Below are positions 19,115 to 27,984 of a stretch of 64,000 nt of DNA, piece by piece. The DNA is taken from the NCBI GenBank assembly GCA_016213825.1, contig JACQZP010000016.1, positions 1 to 64,000 on the forward strand, in the 5' to 3' direction. Origin of the DNA: Acetobacterium woodii. Its GTDB lineage: Bacteria > Bacillota > Clostridia > Eubacteriales > Eubacteriaceae. The translations under genes and the position numbers were made by a program. Below the pieces are notes generated by a model, which saw only the letters and a list, made by a program, of their open reading frames with translations, ran no database searches and was not told the origin of the DNA. Position 1 is the stretch's first letter, and each line of letters starts with the position of its first letter.

Positions 19115-19380
19115 AAATTTTAAAAATATGAAATGGGATAGATGACATGATCATTTTAAGCCTCCAGGCACCCCATCGTTTCTTACAGTCAATTGTCACA
19201 GCTCGTCGCACCACCAGATTGCCAAAGCTTTTTTCAAGCCATCCACGGTATCAAGCAGTCTTGCCGAGTAAGTATGTAACAATAACACATGACCAGTCAT
19301 AACAGTTGCTGAAATATTTGTTGGCTTTCTCAATACAAACAAGCGAATGTCTCAGCGTTGTTCCATCTCACACCTTAATT
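19115..19380 (-). pseudogene. remnant of a second Y-family polymerase gene
   Basis: The DNA at 19150-19265 matches the 3' part of the polymerase at 10610-10735: CACCCCATCG, GTCAATTGT, ATTGCCAAAG and TCCA are shared, and the minus-strand peptide LDTVDGLKK corresponds to LDDAVDGLKK. It is frameshifted and internally deleted; upstream a start-like ATG GAA CAA with a TGA two codons later lies at about 19365. Only decayed ends remain. Confidence 0.6.
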
Positions 19381-19433
19381 TCAAATATAAAAAAAACACC
19401 TATAAAATATAGGTGGCAATTAAATCAATAAAA

Positions 19434-19510
<77 letters not shown>

Positions 19511-19609
19511 GCATATCGTGACCAGGGATACTTCCGTTGGCCACGAAAATTATTATAGCACAGTCTAAGAATGAATAAAAGCTTTTTTTGTTAAAATTTG
19601 ATTATTTTT

Positions 19610-20485
19610 TCACAAATCATGATGGTGCTTATGTTCACGTTGTATATGATGCTCCTGCTCTTCTAAAATTTCCTTTTCGGTTTTTCTCCGTGGCATAAAT
19701 CGCTGCGCGAATTTCCCATTACTTCGATTGCTGATATAAAAATAACCAAGGATTGAAAAGATCACTGCCCCGATAAAGTTTACAAAAAGATCATTCATGG
19801 TGTCATACAGGCCAATATCAATGTAACCTCCATAATTCCAGGTTACACCATTGACTACTATACTCTCAATCGGCATCACCACTGCCACATTTTTTCCTTC
19901 AGGGTTAAAAATAACTGAACTGATCACCGGCAATATGGCGTCTTTTTGCATATCCGTTTGAAAAAATACATCCATGCCAAATTCAAAGAACTCCCAGATA
20001 ACTCCCACGGTCATGGAAAAACAGAATGCCACCAGGGCTACAAAAATGGGTGATAACGAAAAGGTCACCTTTTCATTGCGATTAAGTATATCAATCATGG
20101 AAAAACCAATGGCGGCACACAAAAAACCGTTAATGGTATGTAGCATGTCATCCCATTGATCAAAAATAAGGTAGTACTCATTGATTTCACCCAATATTTC
20201 CGCACCGAAAATAAAGAGCAGGACAATAACCTCCAAAGTTCCTGGCAAAACGATGTTCATCCGCTTATTGAGAAAATGCGGAATCATAAACAACACCAGT
20301 GTCAAAACACAAAGAAACACATTATTGTAATTGTGATTAAATGCCTCTGCAATTAAAACAATTACCACAAGAATTCTCAAGGAAATATAGACAAATGCCT
20401 TTATTTTGTGCTCTCTGGCTTCTTCCCAAAAATCTCGAAAATGCTCCAACAACCACATTTTTTTATCTATTTTTTCTCTCGACAT
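19610..20485 (-). CDS. polytopic membrane protein with WEFFEF motif (DUF2238-like)
   Basis: A 291-residue protein with about seven hydrophobic segments between residues 25 and 255. DQWDDMLHTINGFLCAAIGF and GVIWEFFEFGMD are the conserved acidic/His motifs of the YjdF/DUF2238-like family, whose function is unknown. The C-terminal tail is charged and ends in a His-rich run (EHHIQREHKHHHD), which could bind metal. I chose the ATG at 20485 because AAAGAG lies seven bases upstream; a TTG two codons earlier is less likely. It is monocistronic. Confidence 0.65.
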   Translation of the reverse strand: MSREKIDKKMWLLEHFRDFWEEAREHKIKAFVYISLRILVVIVLIAEAFNHNYNNVFLCVLTLVLFMIPHFLNKRMNIVLPGTLEVIVLLFIFGAEILGEINEYYLIFDQWDDMLHTINGFLCAAIGFSMIDILNRNEKVTFSLSPIFVALVAFCFSMTVGVIWEFFEFGMDVFFQTDMQKDAILPVISSVIFNPEGKNVAVVMPIESIVVNGVTWNYGGYIDIGLYDTMNDLFVNFIGAVIFSILGYFYISNRSNGKFAQRFMPRRKTEKEILEEQEHHIQREHKHHHDL

Positions 20486-20603
20486 AGGCAATCTCTTTCA
20501 TATCGTATTCATTTCACCATTATATCATCAAATATTAACCATTTACAATTAGAATCAGTTTTTAATGAACATTAACGCATCCCCGGCGACCATAAAATAA
20601 AAA

Positions 20604-20643
20604 AACAACTATTTATGAGAACACTCAGGTAAATAATTGTTTT
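20604..20643 (-). terminator. intrinsic terminator of the C26 hydrolase gene
   Basis: Stem AAAACAATTATTTA / TAAATAGTTGTTTT (one G-T pair) followed on the minus strand by a T-rich run. It ends the gene that starts at 21392. Confidence 0.7.
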
Positions 20644-20660
20644 ACTATTTTTTATCCGTT

Positions 20661-21392
20661 TTAAATCATTTTTTTCCGGGCCGCTTCAACGAATGCCTGA
20701 AGCAGGTTTAACGTTTTTTCATCATCTCGCCATAAAAATTCTGGATGCCATTGAACTGCCAGGCCAAAGCTGAGCTCGGGTATTTCGATGGCTTCCACTA
20801 AACGGTCACTACTGGAGGCGGTTGCGATCAATCGAGAAGACAAATGATTGATACCCTGATGATGCATACTATTCACTCGGATCTTATCACTACCGACAAT
20901 TTCATATAACTTTGAATTTTTCTCAATAGTCACCTCATGGACTGGATATTCATAGTTATTTTGTTGAAAATGTTGAATCTGCTGATCCCGTTTCATCTGT
21001 TTATTGATATCCTGATAGAGTGTTCCTCCAAGAGCAACGTTTATTAATTGAAGTCCCCGGCAAACCCCAAAAACCGGTTTATCTCGCTTCATTACCGCTT
21101 CCAGTAATTTAATTTCCAAGTCATCCCGTGGAGGATAAATTTCATTACAACATTCAAGCATGGCCTCCCCATATTGGAGCGGGTCAACATCCTGACCACC
21201 ACTAAACACATATCCATCCAAGCGGTCAGCAATCGCCTCAATATCTTTATCCTGATTCAATACTGACAAAATGATAGGAATCCCACCAGCCCTTGCGATT
21301 CCTTCGGTGTAACCCGGATACATCCAAATACTTTGCTTATCACTGTCATATAATGGTAAAATCCCGATTAAGGGCTTATTATTCAAATTCAC
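20661..21392 (-). CDS. gamma-glutamyl-gamma-aminobutyrate hydrolase-like (peptidase C26)
   Basis: A 243-residue class I glutamine amidotransferase-like hydrolase. The nucleophile is C111 in GVCRGLQLINVALGG, and the catalytic His/Glu pair is in VQWHPEFLW. SGGQDVDP (about 64-71) is the usual oxyanion-side loop of PuuD-type enzymes, which cut gamma-glutamyl bonds, for example of gamma-Glu-GABA in putrescine breakdown. Its substrate here is not shown by context: no other polyamine genes are nearby. It is monocistronic with its own terminator. Confidence 0.88.
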   Translation of the reverse strand: MNLNNKPLIGILPLYDSDKQSIWMYPGYTEGIARAGGIPIILSVLNQDKDIEAIADRLDGYVFSGGQDVDPLQYGEAMLECCNEIYPPRDDLEIKLLEAVMKRDKPVFGVCRGLQLINVALGGTLYQDINKQMKRDQQIQHFQQNNYEYPVHEVTIEKNSKLYEIVGSDKIRVNSMHHQGINHLSSRLIATASSSDRLVEAIEIPELSFGLAVQWHPEFLWRDDEKTLNLLQAFVEAARKKMI

Positions 21393-21595
21393 GCTACTTC
21401 CTCATTTCTAATTTTGCTTTTGGTTTAAAAGATACGTCCAAGCATCCACTATTGAAATACCTCTATCATTTTAAACGAAAAGCATCATAATCACAAGGAA
21501 AGTTTGATTCTTAGATATAATTGTGACCAAAGTGTGATTGCTATTGTATAAAAAGTGTTATAAAATATACTCATATATGAAATAGGAGCGACAGT

Positions 21596-22309
21596 ATGCA
21601 AAAGAAAAGATTCTTAACTATCATAATTATTTCCCTGATTGTTTTACTATTCGCCGGTTGTGATAAAGAAGATGGCACAACAGCCTATCTCACATTCATG
21701 ACCGTACCCACATCAGCAACGATTCCCAATGGATTGCATCTTGACTCTATTTTAAGCATTACCAATCCGATTCCCGATGATCCAAACGGTGCTACTACCA
21801 CGACTCAATTTGGAGTTTTTGGTTTTACCAATATAGCTGGCGAACCGGTTTACTACGCTTACGGAAAAAAAGAATCCATCGCCGGCGATCAGACCCACCT
21901 GATTGAACAAGGTTTTTACCAAGTGGATTATAAGGTGGATGCACAAAATGTTTATTTCGCCGTAAAAGACAGCAGTTCAACCCTTACTAAGGTTGAGAAA
22001 GGCAATGGAATCCCTACGGTTTTTAATGGAGAATTACCATTTACATTTTATACTCCAGTCGAAGGTAAAGACGGTATGTATACCTTTGTTGACGCCAGTG
22101 GTGCCACCCAGTACCGGGTTTATGCAACCTTCCTGGGCAAAAACGGAAATTTCTTCCCAGCTGCCGAAGACGGAAAAATGGTTCCCGGAGCTCTTCCTAT
22201 TAATAAATCTGTTGAAGAAACCTTGTATGCTCAAGGCGCCAACGGTGTTTCGCGGATGATAACCACCCCAATAACCTGTACAAATATCCCAATCACCTAC
22301 GTTGTCTGA
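21596..22309 (+). CDS. hypothetical lipoprotein
   Basis: A 237-residue protein with a lipoprotein signal (IIIISLIVLLFAGC, lipobox LFAGC, Cys at about residue 22). The exported part is rich in beta-prone segments (TTTQFGVFGFTNIAGEPVYY) and contains no catalytic motif that I recognise. AGGAGCGAC precedes the ATG. A clear terminator follows at 22325. It is monocistronic. It is likely anchored to the outer face of the cytoplasmic membrane; the role is unknown. Confidence 0.75.
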   Translation: MQKKRFLTIIIISLIVLLFAGCDKEDGTTAYLTFMTVPTSATIPNGLHLDSILSITNPIPDDPNGATTTTQFGVFGFTNIAGEPVYYAYGKKESIAGDQTHLIEQGFYQVDYKVDAQNVYFAVKDSSSTLTKVEKGNGIPTVFNGELPFTFYTPVEGKDGMYTFVDASGATQYRVYATFLGKNGNFFPAAEDGKMVPGALPINKSVEETLYAQGANGVSRMITTPITCTNIPITYVV

Positions 22310-22324
22310 TATAAAACAAAACAC

Positions 22325-22349
22325 AAAAACCGGCGATCAGCCGGTTTTT
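22325..22349. terminator. bidirectional terminator between convergent genes
   Basis: AAAAACCGGC-GATCA-GCCGGTTTTT, a perfect 10-bp stem with T-runs in both directions, between the lipoprotein and NUDIX genes. Confidence 0.9.
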
Positions 22350-22364
22350 CTTTACAAATTTAAT

Positions 22365-22985
22365 TTAATCATACACCGGATGATAACCCGGATTCTGATA
22401 TGCTTTAAAAAAGAGCGCTAATTGGTCTTCTGTCGTACGACCCAGAGAAAGGGGTGGTAGCTTATCCATTGAAAAAAATCCACTTTCAGTGGTTTCGGTA
22501 TTGCTTTTGAAATCGCCCTCCAAAAGATCACATAACATCAGGATCTTATAAATAGTATAGGGGCAAGTATCTTGTACCCATTTACTGCGATCCAAAAGGG
22601 CCACCAGACGGGTTGGTTTTACCAGCACACCGGCTTCTTCAAAAGCTTCTTTAATTACATTTTCCTGGGGAGTCCGGTTCACATCTGCCCAACCGCCAGG
22701 CAACGCCCAGCACCCATCAATTTTTTCCCGCACCAACAAGATCTTATTTTCAACAATCACGCCACCGCGGACATCCACTTTCGGTGTTAAATAACCTTCT
22801 TCGCGCTGATAATATTCTTTAATCACCTCGTGGGAAAGATCAGTATGTTTTTCAATAATTTCTCTTGATAACTTTTCGATTTCCCGATAGCGTTCCAAAT
22901 CATAATCATTTTTACAGTAGGTCAACCCTGACTGAGAGATTGACTGTAATTCTCTCGCCCAAACAAGCCATTGTTTTTCCATCAT
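22365..22985 (-). CDS. NUDIX hydrolase with N-terminal Nudix_N_2 helix domain
   Basis: A 206-residue protein. Residues 1-65 are the small helical domain found in YjhB-like NUDIX enzymes (LQSISQSGLTYCKNDYDLER). The NUDIX box is GGWADVNRTPQENVIKEAFE followed by EAGV; the first acidic position of the classic box is replaced, as is usual in this subgroup, while the EAFEE metal-binding part is kept. Family members hydrolyse ADP-ribose or other nucleoside diphosphate derivatives. It is monocistronic and convergent with the lipoprotein gene. Confidence 0.85.
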   Translation of the reverse strand: MMEKQWLVWARELQSISQSGLTYCKNDYDLERYREIEKLSREIIEKHTDLSHEVIKEYYQREEGYLTPKVDVRGGVIVENKILLVREKIDGCWALPGGWADVNRTPQENVIKEAFEEAGVLVKPTRLVALLDRSKWVQDTCPYTIYKILMLCDLLEGDFKSNTETTESGFFSMDKLPPLSLGRTTEDQLALFFKAYQNPGYHPVYD

Positions 22986-23160
22986 TTTTCTCGAAGCGTT
23001 GCTTCTCTCCTTTCAGAATTAACAAAATTGTGTCTTCACTTTTTAAAATCTTGTGTTATAATATAATTAAGAATTAATCTAATCTGTTTATTTCCTGTTA
23101 ATCTTCTGACTAATTGGGAATATAACAATAAAAGATTAACATTGACTTAGGAGGTCTATT

Positions 23161-23547
23161 ATGTGTAAAGAACCAAAATTTTATGTCTGTAAACATTGTG
23201 GAAATTTTGTAGGTATGATTTATGAATCCGGTGCTAAAATGATCTGCTGTGGCGACCCCATGACCGAAGTTGTTCCAAACACGACTGACGCTGCTCAAGA
23301 AAAACATGTTCCAGTGATCGCTGTGAATGGTAATACCGTCACCGTTGATGTTGGAAGCGTTCCTCATCCAATGACACCCGAACATCATATTGCCTGGATT
23401 TATCTTGAAACAACCGAAGGTGGTCAACGAAAATGTTTACCAGTAGATGGTGCACCTCATGCTGAATTCGCATTAACACCTGGTGATAAAGTCATTGCTG
23501 CCTATGAATATTGTAACCTTCACGGTTTATGGAAAGCAAGCGTATAA
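23161..23547 (+). CDS. dfx: desulfoferrodoxin (2Fe superoxide reductase)
   Basis: A 128-residue protein of typical length. Residues 1-36 are the desulforedoxin domain with Fe ligands C10, C13, C29 and C30. The rest is the neelaredoxin-type catalytic domain: H49 (EKHVPV, with E47 and K48 of the active site), H69, H75, C118 and H121 form the His4-Cys iron site. It reduces superoxide to hydrogen peroxide without making oxygen, using rubredoxin-type donors, and protects oxygen-sensitive acetogenic enzymes. GGAGG precedes the ATG, and a TATAAT-like box lies in the AT-rich leader. It is monocistronic and followed by a terminator. Confidence 0.96.
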   Translation: MCKEPKFYVCKHCGNFVGMIYESGAKMICCGDPMTEVVPNTTDAAQEKHVPVIAVNGNTVTVDVGSVPHPMTPEHHIAWIYLETTEGGQRKCLPVDGAPHAEFALTPGDKVIAAYEYCNLHGLWKASV

Positions 23548-23592
23548 TTAAAAAACTCTTTTTTAAAAACATACAAATATAATTTTAATGAT

Positions 23593-23618
23593 AAAAGCTG
23601 CCTTATCGGCAGCTTTTT
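23593..23618. terminator. terminator between dfx and the GH25 gene
   Basis: AAAAGCTGCC-TTATC-GGCAGCTTTT, followed by T on the plus strand; it can serve both convergent genes. Confidence 0.85.
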
Positions 23619-23628
23619 GATGTAGTTC

Positions 23629-24363
23629 TTAAAAAAATTCTTCTAAAAATTCAGCATAGGTGCCCTTATACAAGTTCATGTCAATGAAGGTTTCATCACC
23701 GTTATAGCCATCCAACATGCCCCGGTGGCTATATTGCCAGAAAGTAAATTTTTCGCCATTTGGCAGGGTGTCTGGCCAAGAATTGTCCAAATCAACGATC
23801 CAGATTTTATAATCTTTATAGTCTGTTCCAATATACATATTAAAAATACGTTGGGTGGTGTAAATAATCGGCTTGACGCCATAATTTGATTCCATTTCTT
23901 TAAGGAATTCGTCTAGAATAACCTTAACTTGTTCCTTTGGTAATGGGTTCGCCTCATAAATTCCATATAATTCCAGATCCACCACCGGCGGTAAGTTCTT
24001 ATCTGTCACGGTTACATTTTTAATATAATTCGCAGCTTGTTCTTTTCCGGTCGTTTCATAGCTTAGAAAGTGGTAGGCACCAACCTTCAGTTCTGTTTTC
24101 TGACTTTTTTCCCAGTTTGTTTTAAACTGCTCATCCACATAATCTTTACCTTCAGTTGCCTTGATAAAGGCAAAGTCAATATTCTGCTCGGCCAGCAGTT
24201 TCCAATCGATTTCACCCTGATAGGCAGATAGATCTACCCCTTTGACAAGATGATCTGCTCTTTTTTCTTGATTAAATGTATTAGTGACCCCATAAATGAT
24301 CAAAACGATGATAATTAAAACAGCGATTCCAACCCCCAATGAGATGGCTTTTCTTTTGGTCAT
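23629..24363 (-). CDS. membrane-anchored GH25 lysozyme-type muramidase
   Basis: A 244-residue protein. An N-terminal signal anchor (about residues 8-28) is followed by a GH25 (Cpl-1/LytC-like) domain: GVDLSAYQGEIDW carries the first catalytic-side Asp, DFAFIKATEG and AYHFLSY are conserved barrel strands, VVDLELYG holds the DxE pair, and FTFWQYSHRG ends the barrel. It cleaves the MurNAc-GlcNAc bond of peptidoglycan outside the membrane, for cell-wall remodelling. It is monocistronic and convergent with dfx. Confidence 0.92.
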   Translation of the reverse strand: MTKRKAISLGVGIAVLIIIVLIIYGVTNTFNQEKRADHLVKGVDLSAYQGEIDWKLLAEQNIDFAFIKATEGKDYVDEQFKTNWEKSQKTELKVGAYHFLSYETTGKEQAANYIKNVTVTDKNLPPVVDLELYGIYEANPLPKEQVKVILDEFLKEMESNYGVKPIIYTTQRIFNMYIGTDYKDYKIWIVDLDNSWPDTLPNGEKFTFWQYSHRGMLDGYNGDETFIDMNLYKGTYAEFLEEFF

Positions 24364-24501
24364 TCGTTAATCCTCCTGTCCTTTAATATTACTATTATAA
24401 CAAAATATTTACTGGCAGGAAACCCTCTTAAGGAGTTATAATATACCCATTAGTAAAATAAAACAATTAGCGCAAAGATTATCTATACACAAGGAGATGC
24501 C

Positions 24502-25317
24502 ATGAATTCAAATACTACCCTGTCCCCCATACTTTCTGAAAAGCTGGCGACACTGAAAAACAATATCTGTCGTTTTCCCAAGGTCAGCATTGCCTTTTCC
24601 GGCGGCGTTGACAGTACCCTGCTACTAAAGGTTGCCGTTGAAGTGTTGGGTGAAAATGTCTTACCAATTACCGTCAATGGTGCTATGCTGCCCCGCTCGG
24701 AGTTTGAAGAAGCCCAGGCTTTAGCCAAAGAAATTGGTGCCACGCCGCTTGTTTTAGAAGCTGACGTCTTTTCGCTGGAAAATTTTGTGAAAAACCCGGC
24801 TGATCGTTGTTATCATTGCAAAAAATTTATCTTTACCCAGATAAAAAACGCTGCCATGGATAATGGCTATGACATGATTCTTGATGGATCCAATCTGGAT
24901 GATATGAAAGATTATCGACCCGGCATCAAAGCACTTGGTGAGCTGGGGGTCTTCAGCCCCTTAAAAGAATCCGGTCTCACCAAACAGGATATCCGGGACA
25001 TCTCCGCTTATTATGGACTGCCCACCGCCACCAAACCGGCCATGGCTTGCCTGGCTACCCGTATCCCCACCAATACTGCGATTACCCCAGCAGCCTTGGC
25101 TGCCATTGAAGCCGGCGAAGATTATCTTAAATCATTGGGCTTAAGCCAATATCGCCTGCGGCTATTGGGTAACACGGCCAAAATAGAATGTGAACCCAAA
25201 GATTTCAATGCCATTATTGAAAACCGCTTGACCCTTATCGATACGTTAAAAAATCTGGGCATCAAAACTATTACTCTCGATTTAGCCGGCTACGGCTGTG
25301 GTAACATGAATAGCTAG
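24502..25317 (+). CDS. larE: LarE-type ATP-dependent sulfur transferase
   Basis: A 271-residue PP-loop enzyme. SGGVDSTLLLKVAVEVLG (about 33-50) is the ATP pyrophosphatase loop that adenylates the pyridinium dicarboxylate precursor. C103 and C106 (DRCYHCKKF) plus C183 (AMACLATRIP) are placed like the three Cys of LarE enzymes that carry a 4Fe-4S cluster, as opposed to the single sacrificial Cys of the Lactobacillus enzyme. The product is the nickel-pincer cofactor of lactate racemase-type enzymes. larB, larC and larA are not in the window. AAGGAG precedes the ATG. Confidence 0.9.
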   Translation: MNSNTTLSPILSEKLATLKNNICRFPKVSIAFSGGVDSTLLLKVAVEVLGENVLPITVNGAMLPRSEFEEAQALAKEIGATPLVLEADVFSLENFVKNPADRCYHCKKFIFTQIKNAAMDNGYDMILDGSNLDDMKDYRPGIKALGELGVFSPLKESGLTKQDIRDISAYYGLPTATKPAMACLATRIPTNTAITPAALAAIEAGEDYLKSLGLSQYRLRLLGNTAKIECEPKDFNAIIENRLTLIDTLKNLGIKTITLDLAGYGCGNMNS

Positions 25318-25348
25318 AAGATTGCTATGTTTATAACGACGCAAAATT

Positions 25349-25398
25349 AAAAAGCATTTGCAACACCGCTAAACATCCGGTCGTTGCAAATGCTTTTT
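25349..25398. terminator. terminator between larE and the ABC exporter
   Basis: Long perfect stem AAAAAGCATTTGCAAC...GTTGCAAATGCTTTTT with T-runs in both directions; convergent genes. Confidence 0.9.
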
Positions 25399-27167
25399 TA
25401 AAATTCTTCGTTTAGATCGTCCAATTCCCGATACATCTGGTATAAATCATAATAGACCCCTTCTTCTCGGATCAGCTCCTCATGAGAGCCTTTTTCAACA
25501 ATGCCATCCTCGGTGAGGACTAAAATTGAATCCGCATTTTTAATAGTGGTGAGCCGATGAGCAATGGTAAAGGTAGTACGGCCAAGGGTCAATTCTTTTA
25601 AAGATTCCTGAACAATCCGTTCACTTTCGTTATCCAGCGATGAGGTGGCCTCGTCCAAAATCAGAATCGGCGGATTTTTTAAAAATACCCGGGCAATACT
25701 AATCCGTTGCTTCTGTCCGCCGGATAACTTGATGCCCCGCTCGCCAATATAGGTATCGTAACCGTTGGGAAGTTTTTCAATAAACTCATGAGCCCCAGCA
25801 TGTTTGGCCGCCTGGATGACACTATCCAGCTCGGCTTCGGACCGGCCATAGATAATGTTTTCATAAATTGTTCCGGCGAAGAGATAGACATCCTGTTGAA
25901 CCACCCCCACCTGGGATCGCAGGGAGTGGAGCGTTAAACCCTGAATGTCCTGGCCATCAATCAGAATTCGACCCGAAGTCACTGTATAAAACCGCGGAAT
26001 TAAATGACATAGGGTTGTTTTGCCGCTGCCCGACGGGCCCACAATGGCGACATTCTGGCCAGCTTTTACTTGAATATCGATATGGGAAAGGACTTCCGCA
26101 CCGCCATCATTATACTGAAAGCTGACGTCTTCAAAGGTAATGTCGCCCACCACATTGGTCAGTTCCACCTCATTATCCCGATTTTCAAACTCGGTAGGTT
26201 CATCCAAAATTTCAATAAATCGCTCGAAACCGGTCATGCCCCGCTGGAACTGCTCGGCAAATTCGACAATCCGGCGGATTGATGCAAGTAGGGTGGTCAC
26301 ATACATCAGATAGGCAATATAATCACCGGGATTAATGGTCCCATTAATCATAAAGATTCCACCAAAGACCACTACCAATAGATACATCAGGCCATCAAAA
26401 AGTCGGGTGGTTGTTTGAAAACCGGCCATATAATGATAGGTCTGTTTTTTAATTTCTAAAAACTTGCTGTTGCCCTCGGCAAACTTGATTTCTTCAATGT
26501 TCTCATTGGCAAAGGATTTTACCACCCGGATACCCAACAGATTATCTTCCACCTGGGCATTGATTTCGCCAGTTTGCACCCGAGCTCGTTTAAATGCGGT
26601 TCGCATGCGACGTCTGAAATAGGTAGTGGTTAATAGCATAATCGGCAGCGCTGCAAAAATAATCAGGGTCAGCCAGATGTTGATGCTGCCGAGAATCGCA
26701 AAGGAAACGCCGATTTTCAACCCGGCTATAAAAAACTCTTCCGGACAATGATGGGCAAACTCGGTGACATCAAAAAGATCGGTGGTAATTCGGGACATCA
26801 GCTGACCGATTTTGGTATCGCTATAAAAAGAGAAGGATAGTTTCTGGAGATGTGAAAAGAGATCCCGCCGCATATCCGTTTCGATCCGGGCGCCCATCAC
26901 ATGACCGATATCGGCCATAAAATAGTTGGCAACCCCATCAATGAGTCGCAGCACCAGATAAACCAGACCAAGTTTTAAAATAATTTCGACCGTCAGGCTG
27001 GCCAGATCATTGATGGCCGTATTGGTAATAAATCGGACGATCAGCGGTAAAACCAGATCGCATACCGTAGTCAATGTGGCGCAAAAAAGATCCAACAACA
27101 GGATCCATTTATATTTTTTATAGTACGGGATAAAACGTTTGATTAATTCTGTATTGCTAATTTTCAA
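25398..27167 (-). CDS. ABC exporter, fused permease-ATPase (MsbA/LmrA type)
   Basis: A 589-residue half transporter. Residues about 1-320 form a six-segment type IV transmembrane domain (start YYKKYKWILLLDLFCATL). The ATPase domain has Walker A GPSGSGKTT (about 371-379), Q-loop VVQQDVYLF, signature LSGGQKQRISIAR, Walker B ILILDEATSSLD and H-loop AHRLTTI. It probably works as a homodimer that exports lipids or drugs. It is not linked to a neighbour operon. GAAAGAAG-type sequence precedes the ATG. The substrate cannot be read from sequence. Confidence 0.95.
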   Translation of the reverse strand: MKISNTELIKRFIPYYKKYKWILLLDLFCATLTTVCDLVLPLIVRFITNTAINDLASLTVEIILKLGLVYLVLRLIDGVANYFMADIGHVMGARIETDMRRDLFSHLQKLSFSFYSDTKIGQLMSRITTDLFDVTEFAHHCPEEFFIAGLKIGVSFAILGSINIWLTLIIFAALPIMLLTTTYFRRRMRTAFKRARVQTGEINAQVEDNLLGIRVVKSFANENIEEIKFAEGNSKFLEIKKQTYHYMAGFQTTTRLFDGLMYLLVVVFGGIFMINGTINPGDYIAYLMYVTTLLASIRRIVEFAEQFQRGMTGFERFIEILDEPTEFENRDNEVELTNVVGDITFEDVSFQYNDGGAEVLSHIDIQVKAGQNVAIVGPSGSGKTTLCHLIPRFYTVTSGRILIDGQDIQGLTLHSLRSQVGVVQQDVYLFAGTIYENIIYGRSEAELDSVIQAAKHAGAHEFIEKLPNGYDTYIGERGIKLSGGQKQRISIARVFLKNPPILILDEATSSLDNESERIVQESLKELTLGRTTFTIAHRLTTIKNADSILVLTEDGIVEKGSHEELIREEGVYYDLYQMYRELDDLNEEF

Positions 27168-27330
27168 ATTTTCACTTCTTTCTTAACTTTTCAATCTTTT
27201 TATTTTATTGTTTACACCCTATTAATTCGAAATTAAAACGCTTTGTTTTATTTTGAACAGTTAAATTTCATCGCACTATTCCGTCAAAAATAGCCATGTC
27301 CTGCGCTGAACCGAACAACCTAAATAGAAA

Positions 27331-27361
27331 AAAGAATGATATTAAAATACTATCATTCTTT
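27331..27361 (-). terminator. terminator of the five-gene operon
   Basis: AAAGAATGATA-(9 bases)-TATCATTCTTT followed by TTTTTCTATTT on the minus strand, about 100 bases after the last gene of the cluster (27460). Confidence 0.8.
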
Positions 27362-27459
27362 CTGTTCATTATAACATAAATTAATTGTATAAAAAACTTG
27401 TTCTAAATTACGCTCTTAGTAGTTTACACCTAGCGCCCCTGTTAACGCTATGATTATTT

Positions 27460-27984
27460 CTAAATCAGTTGTCGATTTAAAAAATGTTGCGCCAGTATTT
27501 TCGGAAGTTCGTTCCGATTTTGACTTGCAACAGTAATAATTTTTACCTTTGGATGATTTCTGATTAAATCTGTCCAACCGCTGCTGGCAAGTTTCAAAAC
27601 ACCCAAAACCGGTTTGTTTTGGTCTAACGTGGTGATTAGTTCACGTTGAAAATCCAGGGCTGTTTGTTCAAAGTTGCCACACTCATCCATAATAATCAAA
27701 TCGGCGTTTTCTCTGGCTGTTCTGATTAATTCAACACCGGTAGAATTAAATTTTTCGGTCAAAACCAGGGGCCTGGTATCTTTTCTAAACTGTACAACCC
27801 TGCTCTCGGTGCTATAGTTATCAGGTGCAACCGCCGAATTCAGATAAAGGCAGCGATCCTCTGATTCCCGGTCTGGTCCAAAGTAAGTTTTAAAACCACC
27901 ATACCGACTATTCAAAAGCGCTAACGTCCGTGCCACCACCGTAGTTTTGCCAATCTGTATTTCACCAGTCAGAAATAGATGCAT
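27460..27984 (-). CDS. THEP1-like nucleoside-triphosphatase
   Basis: A 174-residue P-loop protein. Walker A is LTGEIQIGKTTVVART (about 5-20), and DLIIMDECGNFE is the Walker B region typical of NTPase_1/THEP1 proteins. HPKVKIITVASQNRNELP near the C-terminus matches the end of this family. Such proteins hydrolyse NTPs in vitro; their cell role is unsettled. It is the last gene of the five-gene block; its ATG directly follows the stop of the methyltransferase gene (0-base gap), so it is translated with it. That coupling suggests a role in the same process. Confidence 0.8.
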   Translation of the reverse strand: MHLFLTGEIQIGKTTVVARTLALLNSRYGGFKTYFGPDRESEDRCLYLNSAVAPDNYSTESRVVQFRKDTRPLVLTEKFNSTGVELIRTARENADLIIMDECGNFEQTALDFQRELITTLDQNKPVLGVLKLASSGWTDLIRNHPKVKIITVASQNRNELPKILAQHFLNRQLI

